In this document: positions 35,073 through 43,329 of the stretch, piece by piece | Numbering within the stretch: position 1 is the first letter of the stretch | Layout of the letters: each line of letters starts with the position of its first letter | NCBI GenBank assembly: GCA_963669415.2 | Contig: CAXXPS010000003.1 | Coordinates: 1,302,001-1,366,000, forward strand | From: JAWKWH01 sp963669415 | GTDB lineage: Bacteria; Pseudomonadota; Alphaproteobacteria; Rhizobiales; Rhizobiaceae | Length of the DNA: 64,000 nucleotides | Direction of reading: 5' to 3' | The notes under the pieces: generated by a model | What the model was told of the DNA's origin: nothing | The model's input: the letters and a program-made list of their open reading frames with translations, nothing else | Databases searched by the model: none | Translations under genes and position numbers: made by a program

Positions 35073-35900
35073 TTGGTCACCTATCAGGAAGCCGCAACTG
35101 CGCCATTGAAGAATACCGGCCAGATCCGGCTTTATACACGGGAAGATTTTGACGGCATGCGAAAGGCATGCGCGATCACATCGGCATGCCTTGATGAATT
35201 GGCGGCAATCGTCAAACCTGGCACCACCACTGCTGAGATCGACCGGTTCGTGTTTGGATATGGCATGGACCACAATGTGGTGCCTGCGACACTGAACTAC
35301 CGCGGATATACAAAGTCATCATGCACATCGATCAATCACGTCGTCTGTCATGGAATACCCGATGACAAGCCGCTTCGTGAAGGCGATGTCGTCAATATCG
35401 ACGTGACCTACATACTTGATGGCTGGCACGGCGATTCCAGCCGCATGTATCCGGTCGGCCGCATCAAGCGGGCAGCAGAACGGTTGCTGGAGGTGACCCA
35501 TGAATGCCTGATGCGCGGCGTTGAAGCGGTCAAACCCGGATCAAAAACCGGAGCGATCGGCGCTGCGATCCAGTCTTATGCTGAGAGCCAGCGTTGTTCA
35601 GTAGTGCGTGACTTCTGCGGGCACGGCGTCGGCAAGCTGTTTCATGATGCGCCGAACATCCTGCACTACGGCAGCCCGAACGAGGGCGTCGAAATGCGCG
35701 AAGGCATGATCTTTACCATCGAGCCAATGATCAATCTGGGCCGGCCGCATGTGAAAATCCTGTCGGATGGCTGGACCGCGGTCACCCGCGACCGCTCCTT
35801 GTCGGCGCAATACGAGCACTCAGTCGGCGTTACCGCTGATGGCTGTGAAGTGTTCACTTTCTCCAAAGCAGGTCTCGACCGGCCCGGTCTGCCGTCGTAG
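35073..35900 (+). CDS. map: methionine aminopeptidase, type I (TTG start)
   Basis: The enzyme removes the initiator methionine. It has 275 residues with the pita-bread fold. Metal ligands are visible: the two Asp in NIDVTYILDGWHGDSS, His in CGHGVGKLFHD, and Glu in TIEPMIN and the C-terminal QYEHSVGV. The start is TTG at 35073, preceded by AACGAGGA, because the family N-terminal segment (NTGQIRLYTREDFDGMRKA) lies upstream of the first internal ATG. It follows sfsA closely and precedes radC. Confidence 0.95.
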   Translation: MVTYQEAATAPLKNTGQIRLYTREDFDGMRKACAITSACLDELAAIVKPGTTTAEIDRFVFGYGMDHNVVPATLNYRGYTKSSCTSINHVVCHGIPDDKPLREGDVVNIDVTYILDGWHGDSSRMYPVGRIKRAAERLLEVTHECLMRGVEAVKPGSKTGAIGAAIQSYAESQRCSVVRDFCGHGVGKLFHDAPNILHYGSPNEGVEMREGMIFTIEPMINLGRPHVKILSDGWTAVTRDRSLSAQYEHSVGVTADGCEVFTFSKAGLDRPGLPS

Positions 35901-35940
35901 TGTGGCTCCGCCGGGGCGGCAGAGCGAGTGACCATATTCA

Positions 35941-36708
35941 ATGCCGAACGAGACTGATCGCGCCGACGAGCGCGGTTTCTTTGGTGAACGCCAATCCGCT
36001 GGCCCGGCCGATCAGCAAATGGCTCCAAAGGACGACCGGCCCCACTATTTGGGGCATCGTGAGCGGTTGCGGGCGCGGGTCCGCGAAAATGGTCCTGATT
36101 CGCTCGTCGATTACGAATTGCTTGAAATCATGCTTTACCGGGCAATTCCAAGATCGGATACCAAGCCGGTCGCCAAAGCCCTGCTGGCCAAATTCGGTTC
36201 GCTTGCGGAAGTCCTCGGCGCCCCTGAACACTTGCTATGCGAGATCAAGGGCGTCGGCGCGGCGGTTGCTTTTGACCTGAAACTCTATGCCGCCGCAGCA
36301 AGCCGTATGGTGAAAAGCGAACTGCGGGGCAAAGAGGTTTTGTCTTCCTGGAGCCAGGTCCTCGACTACTGCCGCACTTCAATGGCATTCGAAACGCGCG
36401 AACAGTTCCGTATTCTGTTCCTGGACAAAAAGAATGCGCTCATAGCCGATGAGGTTCAACAGACCGGCACCGTCGATCACACGCCAGTCTATCCGCGCGA
36501 AGTTGCACGACGGGCGCTGGAACTGTCTGCAACCGCAATCATTTTGGTGCACAATCACCCGTCAGGAGACCCGACACCGTCGCGAGCCGATGTCGAAATG
36601 ACCAAAACGATCATCGAAACCGCAAAACCACTCGGCATTTCAGTGCATGACCACATCATCATCGGCAAGGAAGGCCATTCAAGCCTGAAGGGTCTGCAGT
36701 TGGTGTAG
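35941..36708 (+). CDS. radC: RadC family protein (JAMM/MPN domain)
   Basis: The 255-residue protein has an N-terminal helix-hairpin-helix part (LRARVRENGPDSLVDYELLEI, IKGVGAAVAFDLK) and a C-terminal JAMM metalloprotease-like domain with HNHPSGDPTPSRAD (zinc ligands His, His, Asp). Despite the name, a DNA repair role is not supported in E. coli; many copies are linked to mobile DNA, but this one is in a housekeeping context after map. Full length. Confidence 0.93.
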   Translation: MPNETDRADERGFFGERQSAGPADQQMAPKDDRPHYLGHRERLRARVRENGPDSLVDYELLEIMLYRAIPRSDTKPVAKALLAKFGSLAEVLGAPEHLLCEIKGVGAAVAFDLKLYAAAASRMVKSELRGKEVLSSWSQVLDYCRTSMAFETREQFRILFLDKKNALIADEVQQTGTVDHTPVYPREVARRALELSATAIILVHNHPSGDPTPSRADVEMTKTIIETAKPLGISVHDHIIIGKEGHSSLKGLQLV

Positions 36709-36822
36709 TCTTCCCGTCTGGCTCGATCAAAAGTGCCGTACTGATCGAAGACCTTTGAAATTTCGGGGTCCGGACTTTCACATTTTCCAGGATAGCCGCC
36801 CGGAACCTATCGCGGTCAGCGG

Positions 36823-37335
36823 CTATTTCTGACTGATTCCCTCAGCCATCGTTTTGTAGGAACCGCGAAGATCGTCAGATGTGGGTAGTGGGTTGGGTCG
36901 GGATTGTGGTCTCTTCAGGTGAGCGGCGCGGGCGATGCCATTGATGTAGTTGAACAGGCCACATACTTCGACCACTTCGTATATGGCCTGTTCGTTCCAC
37001 CCTGCGTCCAACGCTTTTTGAAAAGCCGCGGCAAGCTCTTCCTCTGTTCCCTGGCACAAACTCCGGGCATAGGTCATCAACGGATCGAGCTTGCGAACCG
37101 TAACCTCGACCGGGCCTGAGAACACTTCTGAAAATAGCGTATGATAGAAAACACAGTAACCGGTGTCATTCAATTTGGAGACCATTGCGGCGATCGCCTC
37201 TCGCTCGCCTCTGGACAGTTCACCTGGTCCACCCATGACCCCTTCCGCCAGCAGCAGAAGTCTTTCGGAGTTTGCAGGAAAGGCTTTCAGAACATCTGAT
37301 AAATTGCTGCCTTCGGCTATCGAACTGAAAGTCAT
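36823..37335 (-). CDS. carboxymuconolactone decarboxylase (CMD)/AhpD-like protein
   Basis: The 170-residue all-helical protein has the AhpD-like core EREAIAAMVSKLNDTGYCVFYHTLFSE. In peroxidase-type members this block reads CxxC followed by His; here only the second Cys and the His remain, with Thr at the first Cys position (NDTGYC). Disulfide-based peroxidase activity is therefore doubtful. ATG 37335 was chosen; the frame extends upstream to 37407 without family sequence. It is monocistronic, convergent with radC. Confidence 0.85.
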   Translation of the reverse strand: MTFSSIAEGSNLSDVLKAFPANSERLLLLAEGVMGGPGELSRGEREAIAAMVSKLNDTGYCVFYHTLFSEVFSGPVEVTVRKLDPLMTYARSLCQGTEEELAAAFQKALDAGWNEQAIYEVVEVCGLFNYINGIARAAHLKRPQSRPNPLPTSDDLRGSYKTMAEGISQK

Positions 37336-37590
37336 CACTTTTTTCACCCTCTGCCTTACGGAACTCAAGAAGGCGATTTGTCGCCAGAATCTACAATCAA
37401 CTCCCAAAGTTCATTCTATATGCAATTTAGGGCCCTCGAAAGGGACCGATTATGAACCAAGGCTTGTACTTTGCATGGCGAGCAGGTCACTCGGAAAATG
37501 CCGTACCTAGATACTGGGAAATGTTGCAAGCCGGGCATCGATGATCGCGGACAATTTCCTGCTGCAAAAGGAATCGTTGCCCCGGACTTC

Positions 37591-37623
37591 TAAAGAAAAA
37601 GGCCGCCTTGTGGGCGGCCTTTG
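37591..37623 (-). terminator. rho-independent terminator of tig
   Basis: On the minus strand the stem AAAGGCCGCC / GGCGGCCTTT with a CACAA-like loop is followed by TTCTTT. It lies 24 bases after the tig stop. Confidence 0.9.
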
Positions 37624-37646
37624 CGTCACCGTATATCCAGTTTCAG

Positions 37647-39113
37647 CTATTCTTTCTTGGCGGCCGCTTTCTTTGCCGGCGCCTTTTTCTTTGCCGGTGC
37701 TTTCTTTTCAGCGGGCTCCTTCTTGGCAGCTGCCTTCTTCTTCGGTGCTGCCTTCTTCTTGGTCGGCTTTTCGTCTTCGTCGTCGTCGGCGAGCAGTTCT
37801 TCCCTGGTCACCTTCTTGTCCGTGACGCTGACCTCGTTGAGCAGGTGATCGACAACCTTCTCTTCGAACAATGGTGCGCGGAAATCGGCCATCGCTTCGG
37901 GGTTGTTGCGGTAGTGGTCGTAGACCTGCTGCTCCTGACCCGGATACTGGCGCACGGTTTCCATAAGGGCGCGCTGCATTTCCTCGTCGCTAATCTGTAC
38001 TTCGGCCTCTTCGCCGATCTTCGACAGAACAAGACCCAGGCGGACACGGCGTTCTGCGAGGCGCTGATATTCTTCCCTGGCCTCTTCTTCTGTTGTGTCC
38101 TCATCCTCGAAGGTCTTGCTTTCGCGCTCCAGATCGCGCTCGACCTGGTTCCAGATGTTGGCAAACTCGGCTTCAACCAGTTTCGACGGCGCCTCGAATT
38201 TGTACTCATCATCGAGTGCATCGAGGAGCTCGCGCTTGACCTTTTGGCGCGTCAGGGCGCCGTATTGGCTCTCAATCTGACCCTGCACGATCTCGCGCAG
38301 GCGCTCGGCAGACTCGATGCCGAGCTGCTTGGCCACTTCGTCGTTGATTTCCAGTTTGCCGGGCTTGGCGACATCGTTGACGGTGACATCGAATACGGCG
38401 TCCTTGCCCGCCAGATGCGCCGCGCCGTAATCTGCAGGGAACGTTACCTTGACCTGGGTCTCGTCGCCGGCCTTGGTGCCGATCAACTGATCCTCGAATC
38501 CGGGAATGAACTGACCCGAGCCAAGCACGAGATTCTGGTCTTCTCCCGCACCGCCCTCAAACGGCTCACCATCGACTTTGCCGACGAAATTCATCGTAAC
38601 CCGATCGCCGGATTCGGCTTTGCCCTTCTTGGTGTCATACGGACGGGCCGATTCGGCCACTCGCTGCATCTGCTCGTCGATTTCGTCGGCGGGAACATCG
38701 AGCACCTGACGGGTGACCTTGATCTTGCTGAAATCCTTGATCTCGAATGCGGGCACCACTTCATAGGCCAGTGAAAATTCGAAATCCGCCTGACCGGCGA
38801 GAACCTTCTCGGCTTCCGCCTCGTCCTCGGTCATGTTTATGTCGGGCTGCAAGGCGGCTTTTTCGCCACGCTCGTTGAGCACGTTACGGGTGGATTCGCT
38901 CAGCAATTCATTGACCACCTCGGCCATGAACGACTTGCCGTAGATTTTGCGCAAATGTTGCACCGGCACTTTACCCTGGCGAAAACCGTTGAGGCGGACC
39001 TTGTCCTTGGCATCGGTCAGCTTCTCCATCAGCTTGGCTTCCATGTCGCCGGCCGGTACGACCACCTTGATCTCGCGCTTCAGCCCTTCATTGAGCGTCT
39101 CAGTAACCTGCAT
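37647..39113 (-). CDS. tig: trigger factor
   Basis: This ribosome-bound chaperone and peptidyl-prolyl isomerase has 488 residues. The N-terminal ribosome-binding tail carries the signature GFRQGKVP. The central FKBP domain (about 150-245) starts with GDRVTMNFVGKVDGEPFEGG, and the C-terminal chaperone arms follow. After the folded part is a roughly 45-residue low-complexity tail of Lys/Ala/Pro repeats (AAPKKKAAAKKEPAEKK). ATG 39113 is the family start (MQVTETLNEGLKREIKV); the longer frame to 39239 reads into the tRNA gene. It follows tRNA-Leu on the same strand. Confidence 0.97.
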   Translation of the reverse strand: MQVTETLNEGLKREIKVVVPAGDMEAKLMEKLTDAKDKVRLNGFRQGKVPVQHLRKIYGKSFMAEVVNELLSESTRNVLNERGEKAALQPDINMTEDEAEAEKVLAGQADFEFSLAYEVVPAFEIKDFSKIKVTRQVLDVPADEIDEQMQRVAESARPYDTKKGKAESGDRVTMNFVGKVDGEPFEGGAGEDQNLVLGSGQFIPGFEDQLIGTKAGDETQVKVTFPADYGAAHLAGKDAVFDVTVNDVAKPGKLEINDEVAKQLGIESAERLREIVQGQIESQYGALTRQKVKRELLDALDDEYKFEAPSKLVEAEFANIWNQVERDLERESKTFEDEDTTEEEAREEYQRLAERRVRLGLVLSKIGEEAEVQISDEEMQRALMETVRQYPGQEQQVYDHYRNNPEAMADFRAPLFEEKVVDHLLNEVSVTDKKVTREELLADDDEDEKPTKKKAAPKKKAAAKKEPAEKKAPAKKKAPAKKAAAKKE

Positions 39114-39197
39114 TTCGCAATCCTTGTCCGTTGCAAACGGACAACCGGCAGGCGTTCTGCCCTGTCGTCCGAAAATCTGTAGCCGGGGAAGGCCCTT

Positions 39198-39282
<85 letters not shown>

Positions 39283-39454
39283 GTCTGAGGCCAATCGCCC
39301 CGAAAGCGCCGGTTCTATATCACCTGACCTGATGCGATCAAAGGAAAAATGCCTTGGATTTGGGCCTTTTTTTGCTTCAACCGGTCATTCCCGACGCAAA
39401 TTGCGGCAAAAACAAGCCTGTGACCGCAATGTCGCCAACCCATCGCCATGGTGC

Positions 39455-39471
39455 ATTGCACAAATTGCAAT
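39455..39471. promoter_or_regulatory. palindrome upstream of DUF1127 gene, LysR-type-like
   Basis: ATTGCACAAATTGCAAT is a perfect 17-base interrupted palindrome containing a T-N11-A core. Further TGCA copies lie on both sides within 25 bases. It is about 107 bases before the DUF1127 start. In Brucella, DUF1127 genes are activated by the LysR regulator VtlR; equivalence of this site is a hypothesis. Confidence 0.4.
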
Positions 39472-39577
39472 GGTGCCATGCAACAATATCACTCCACAAC
39501 TGCGATGGACGCTCCTATCTTCCAGTCATCGAACAACACACGCGGTCACAAACCGCCTGACATTATGAGGTGAGACC

Positions 39578-39718
39578 ATGAACCTGATCCGCAACTACCG
39601 CAACTGGCGCCGTTACCGCGACACCGTTAACGAACTGAGCCGTTTGTCGAACCGTGAATTGAATGATCTGGGCATCGTCCGTGGCGACATTCCTTACGTC
39701 GCACGCCGTACCAGGTAA
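39578..39718 (+). CDS. DUF1127 small Arg-rich protein (46 aa)
   Basis: The protein starts MNLIRNYRNWRRYRDTVNEL, followed by the conserved SRLSNRELNDLGIVRGDI and a basic end VARRTR. This is the complete DUF1127 pattern (family members are 45-75 residues). The ribosome-binding site AGGTGAG precedes ATG 39578. DUF1127 proteins are stress-induced in alphaproteobacteria; in Rhodobacter one (CcaF1) binds RNA and affects sRNA maturation, and in Agrobacterium they influence phosphate and carbon metabolism. Its transcript continues into three CCUCCUCCC hairpins, matching the Rhodobacter locus organisation. Confidence 0.9.
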   Translation: MNLIRNYRNWRRYRDTVNELSRLSNRELNDLGIVRGDIPYVARRTR

Positions 39719-39734
39719 CATATAGAGTTTCGCC

Positions 39735-39759
39735 GGGGTTTTTCCTCCTCCCTAACCCT
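39735..39759 (+). ncRNA. CcsR/Cuckoo-type hairpin 1
   Basis: The short stem GGGTT/AACCC encloses a 13-base loop containing CCTCCTCCC (39744-39752). It begins 17 bases after the DUF1127 stop. The stem is weak alone; the identification rests on the motif and its two neighbours. Confidence 0.7.
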
Positions 39760-39768
39760 GACGAATAC

Positions 39769-39800
39769 GTCCGGCAAGATCCTCCTCCCCTTCGCCGGAC
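39769..39800 (+). ncRNA. CcsR/Cuckoo-type hairpin 2
   Basis: The seven-pair stem GTCCGGC/GCCGGAC presents CCTCCTCCC (39781-39789) in its loop, preceded by GAT. It has the same motif context (GATCCTCCTCCCC) as hairpin 3, which suggests tandem duplication. Confidence 0.8.
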
Positions 39801-39809
39801 CACAAAAAG

Positions 39810-39850
39810 CGCCGCTGCCGGATCCTCCTCCCCCGGCAGTGGCGTTTTTC
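39810..39850 (+). ncRNA. CcsR/Cuckoo-type hairpin 3 and terminator
   Basis: The stem CGCCGCTGCCGG / CCGGCAGTGGCG (12 pairs with one G-T) holds CCTCCTCCC (39824-39832) in the loop and is followed by TTTTTC. It therefore acts both as the last sRNA hairpin and as the rho-independent terminator of the DUF1127 transcript. Confidence 0.85.
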
Positions 39851-39906
39851 TTTGGGTAGTGAACGAAGAAAGAAGAGCGGTAACCTCGCCCCCGGATAAA
39901 GCCCAC

Positions 39907-40434
39907 TCAGGGCGCCCAAAGGGCTTTTTTAAGCCATGGCTCCGGTACGAGAAGCTTTTGGCCTGCTGCCAAATCCTCTTCCTTCAGATGGATAGATTGC
40001 CAGGCACTGGCCCATTCTTCTGGAAGTTCATAGGGCGGCAGGACGTCGTTTTCCTGCGTAAAACCAAAACGGCCGTAGTAGGCTGGATCACCAAGAACCA
40101 GCACCATCGCCATTTGTGACGCTTCCAATTTCTGCAAGCCGGCTTTCACCAATTGCGTTCCGATACCCTGACCGTGCAACAATTGCGTCACCGCAAGCGG
40201 AGCCAACAGCGCAGCCCCGTTTGGCAGCGTTCCCAATGAGCAAACGGTAAAGGCAATGTGGGCGACCAATTCGCTGTCTGACACCGCAACAAGTGAAACA
40301 ACATCCTGCCGGTCAACAAGCAAGTCCCTGACCAATGGAATCAGATCCTCATCGGGAAAAGCAAGTCCATACAGATTCTCAATTGCCGATAGGTCTGCTG
40401 ACCCGCTGGCGCGGATTTGGATATTCTTACTCAT
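39907..40434 (-). CDS. GNAT family N-acetyltransferase
   Basis: The 175-residue protein has motif A LLHGQGIGTQLVKAGLQKLE (QGIGT, acetyl-CoA pyrophosphate loop) and the following VLVLGDPAYYGRFGF, a block typical of the YhbS-like subfamily. Acceptor unknown. It converges with the DUF1127 transcript and follows the lipoprotein gene, 51 bases apart, on the same strand. Confidence 0.92.
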   Translation of the reverse strand: MSKNIQIRASGSADLSAIENLYGLAFPDEDLIPLVRDLLVDRQDVVSLVAVSDSELVAHIAFTVCSLGTLPNGAALLAPLAVTQLLHGQGIGTQLVKAGLQKLEASQMAMVLVLGDPAYYGRFGFTQENDVLPPYELPEEWASAWQSIHLKEEDLAAGQKLLVPEPWLKKALWAP

Positions 40435-40485
40435 TGTTGGTCAGAGAATTCAGCCAAGCACAGGCCAAAAACTGAAACACCCGAT

Positions 40486-41097
40486 TCATCGCTGGCCGAA
40501 AATGCCGCGGGTTTTCCAATAGGATAGCGGTACGATATCGGGAGCGACGCCGGTGGGTTCGAACCAGCTGTCGACCGCCCATTTTTTCCCGTTTGCGTTC
40601 TCCTTGATGACCGCAGTGGAATGAAAATAGCGGCCATCGAGCAATACACCACGCGAAACATTCCACTGCGTCTTGTGATATTTCAGCCAGCCATTCTCTT
40701 CGAGAAACAGCAACATTGAGCGCGTGTTGGTTGATTCGTCGATGCAATCCATCTGGCCCTTTTCACGGGACTGGCCAATATGGGATTTTGCCTTGTCGCG
40801 GATGCCAATGGCCAGTGCTGCACGTTCTTCGTAGTACATGTTTGCAGCCACAATCGCCTTGCGCTCGGCCTTAGCCGACTCGGCACCAGAGGACATGATC
40901 TCTGCAAACCTGCTCAAATCTTCAGGGGTCACCGAATATTTGGTTTTGTAGGAGCAGTCGAAACCGTGGCACACAAAAATCCGCGTTGACTTCGTTTCGG
41001 TTATTTCGCCTGAATAGTTGGACGAAATTGACGTGCACCCCGCCAGCAGCGAGGCGCTTGCCAGCGCAACACCGATCTTTCCAAGCCCGTTTCTCAT
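40486..41097 (-). CDS. hypothetical lipoprotein
   Basis: The protein has about 203 residues from ATG 41097. The N-terminal signal ends in the lipobox LLAGC (Cys near residue 20), so it should be lipid-anchored. The mature part contains FVCHGFDCSYKTKY, GQMDCIDESTNTRSML and a C-terminal WAVDSWFEPTGVAPDIVPL. The Cys/His/Asp arrangement (CIDES...HSTAV...DSWFEP) recalls transglutaminase-like cysteine proteases, a tentative idea. I do not recognise a named family. An in-frame start at 41115 is possible. It is divergent from trmFO. Confidence 0.75.
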   Translation of the reverse strand: MRNGLGKIGVALASASLLAGCTSISSNYSGEITETKSTRIFVCHGFDCSYKTKYSVTPEDLSRFAEIMSSGAESAKAERKAIVAANMYYEERAALAIGIRDKAKSHIGQSREKGQMDCIDESTNTRSMLLFLEENGWLKYHKTQWNVSRGVLLDGRYFHSTAVIKENANGKKWAVDSWFEPTGVAPDIVPLSYWKTRGIFGQR

Positions 41098-41225
41098 GGC
41101 GGCGACACTAACCAAGTGTGACTTTCGATTCTATGACTTTTGGGCAACACATTTGCGTGAAGAACGGCTCAGTCCACACAATCATCAAAATTGATTTCGA
41201 CAGCCTGCGGGCGTATGTCCCAGCC

Positions 41226-42641
41226 ATGAATATGAAACCTGTTCACGTTATCGGCGGCGGCCTGGCCGGATCGGAAGCCGCCTGGCAGATCGCAAATGCG
41301 GGTGTGCCCGTTATTTTGCATGAGATGCGGCCGGTTCGAGGAACCGACGCGCACAAGACCGATGGTTTGGCGGAACTTGTGTGTTCGAATTCGTTCCGCT
41401 CCGATGACGCTGAAACCAATGCGGTCGGACTGCTTCACGCTGAAATGCGGCTTGCCGGTTCGCTCATCATGGCATCGGGCGATGCAAACCAGGTTCCGGC
41501 CGGTGGTGCACTGGCGGTGGACCGTGATGGATTTTCCGATGAAGTCACGGCCAGGCTGGAGGCACATCCGCTAATCGAGATTCGCCGCGAAGAAGTGCCG
41601 GGCCTTCCGCCAGATGATTGGGACCAGACAATCATCGCCACCGGCCCGCTGACGGCTCCATCGCTTGCAGAAGCGATCGCCACGGAAACCGGCGCGGATG
41701 CGCTTGCCTTTTTCGATGCTATTGCTCCGATCATCCATTTCGACACGATCGACATGGGAAAAGCCTGGTTTCAGTCCCGCTACGACAAGGTCGGCCCAGG
41801 CGGCACGGGAAAGGACTACATCAACTGCCCGATGGACAAGGAACAGTATGAGTCGTTCATCTCCGCGCTTCTTGACGGTGGCAAGACCGAGTTCAAGGAA
41901 TGGGAAGGCACGCCTTATTTCGACGGCTGCCTGCCGATTGAGGTGATGGCTGAGCGCGGATCGGAAACTTTACGCCACGGACCCATGAAGCCGATGGGGC
42001 TGACCAACGCCCACAATCCCGATGAAAAGTCCTATGCAGTCGTGCAATTGCGTCAGGACAATGCGCTTGGCACGCTGTACAACATGGTCGGCTTCCAGAC
42101 GAAACTGAAACATGGCGAACAAGTGCGTATTTTCCGCACCATTCCCGGACTGGAAAATGCTGAATTTGCCCGCCTCGGCGGCCTGCACCGCAACACCTAT
42201 ATCAATTCGCCTGCCCTGCTGGATCAGTCGCTGCAGCTCAATTCGCGCCCCGGACTGCGTTTTGCTGGTCAAATCACCGGCTGTGAAGGCTATGTCGAGA
42301 GTGCTGCCATAGGGCTTCTAACGGGCCGTTTTGCGGCTGCCAAGCGGTTGGGACACGGGCTTCCGCTTCCGCCAGAGACGACTGCGTTCGGTGCGCTACT
42401 CCACCATATTACCGGAGGGCATTTGAGCTATGATGACGAACCGGGAAAACGCTCGTTTCAGCCGATGAATGTCAATTTCGGCCTGTTCCCGCCGTTACCG
42501 GAAGGTGCGATCAAAAAGCCCGAGGGCCAAAAACGATTCCGCGGCAAGGACAAGGCAATCGCCAAGAAACGCGCCGTCACCGCACGCGCCTTAGTTGATT
42601 GCCGTCGATGGTTGGGTTTGGAGCAGATAACCGCTGAGTAA
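41226..42641 (+). CDS. trmFO: methylenetetrahydrofolate--tRNA-(uracil-5-)-methyltransferase
   Basis: This folate- and FAD-dependent enzyme makes m5U54 in the tRNA T loop. The protein has 471 residues. The FAD-binding start VHVIGGGLAGSEAAWQIANA is followed by ELVCSNSFRSDD, FDGCLPIEVMAERG, FAGQITGCEGYVESAA and the C-terminal HHITGGHLSYDDEPGKR, all TrmFO signatures. ATG 41226 (or ATG 41232) is the family start; the upstream frame to 41118 has unrelated residues. It is monocistronic. Confidence 0.96.
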   Translation: MNMKPVHVIGGGLAGSEAAWQIANAGVPVILHEMRPVRGTDAHKTDGLAELVCSNSFRSDDAETNAVGLLHAEMRLAGSLIMASGDANQVPAGGALAVDRDGFSDEVTARLEAHPLIEIRREEVPGLPPDDWDQTIIATGPLTAPSLAEAIATETGADALAFFDAIAPIIHFDTIDMGKAWFQSRYDKVGPGGTGKDYINCPMDKEQYESFISALLDGGKTEFKEWEGTPYFDGCLPIEVMAERGSETLRHGPMKPMGLTNAHNPDEKSYAVVQLRQDNALGTLYNMVGFQTKLKHGEQVRIFRTIPGLENAEFARLGGLHRNTYINSPALLDQSLQLNSRPGLRFAGQITGCEGYVESAAIGLLTGRFAAAKRLGHGLPLPPETTAFGALLHHITGGHLSYDDEPGKRSFQPMNVNFGLFPPLPEGAIKKPEGQKRFRGKDKAIAKKRAVTARALVDCRRWLGLEQITAE

Positions 42642-42696
42642 ACTTTCAGGACTGCCGTGTTTCAACGCAGGAAAGCAAAGAAGGTGAAGAAATTTG

Positions 42697-43290
42697 ATGG
42701 GTTCAAAACTGTACCGTTTCAATCTGACATTGGCGGTGTCTCTACCAACAATAATTCTCTCAAATCAGTTAGCATTGGCCGATTGTGAATCCGATGCGCG
42801 CGCGGCCATGATGGACGTCAGGCATCCTGTCGCAATGCGGCAGCACATTGCCACGATCATGGGAGACAACACGATCAAATCGATGGCTCTGACCACGCCG
42901 GACAATCACGGCATGGCCATGGACGAAAATGGCACGCCGGTTAGCCTTTGGATTGGCAACAAATTCTTCACAACAACCGATCAGGGCAAGACTTGGAAAT
43001 TACTGAGCGAAACAACGGAAGAAGCGCAGCAGGAATTTCTGGACGGCTTGAAGAGCCAGGCTGAGAAAGCAACCAATATCAGCTGCGAATACGATGTTGA
43101 GCTCGATGGCAAGCAGGTGCACCATTTCACGCTGGAATACGAGCTCTATAACAACGGCATGGCTATGAAGGGCGAATATTGGGTCGACGCGGAGTCGAGT
43201 TTTCCCTGGCGCATCAAAACTGTGACCCCACACAATATAATCATTCAGGACAATGTACCCGAGCCCGGCGCAAAGATTCCAGTTCCCTAA
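42697..43290 (+). CDS. exported protein of unknown function
   Basis: The 197-residue protein has a signal peptide (about 1-26, cleavage near ALADC). The mature domain contains VAMRQHIATIMGDNTIKSM, LWIGNKFFTTTDQGKTWKL and a C-terminal block WVDAESSFPWRIKTVTP typical of small periplasmic lipocalin-like or LolA-like beta proteins, but no family was firmly recognised. Two Cys (ADCESD and ISCEYD) may pair. ATG 42697 follows AAGGTGAAG; the codon just before it is a TTG. It is 39 bases before the next gene and may be co-transcribed with it. Confidence 0.7.
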   Translation: MGSKLYRFNLTLAVSLPTIILSNQLALADCESDARAAMMDVRHPVAMRQHIATIMGDNTIKSMALTTPDNHGMAMDENGTPVSLWIGNKFFTTTDQGKTWKLLSETTEEAQQEFLDGLKSQAEKATNISCEYDVELDGKQVHHFTLEYELYNNGMAMKGEYWVDAESSFPWRIKTVTPHNIIIQDNVPEPGAKIPVP

Positions 43291-43329
43291 ATCGGGACCT
43301 GAGCCATCTCGGGCAAATTAGGAGTATCA

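Noticed and set aside
37452..37544. 30-codon plus-strand frame starting MNQGLYFAWR with GAAAGGGA upstream
   Set aside because: Possible small gene, but there is no homology I can recognise, no terminator and no conserved context; too little support.
37608..38774. 388-codon plus-strand open frame
   Set aside because: It is antisense to trigger factor, whose protein is full length with conserved motifs. The antisense translation is Leu/Phe-rich low complexity arising from the Lys/Ala-rich tail and codon bias.
41118..41225. 36-codon N-terminal extension of trmFO
   Set aside because: Family members begin at the FAD-binding strand right after ATG 41226; the extension has no conserved residues and covers the promoter region.
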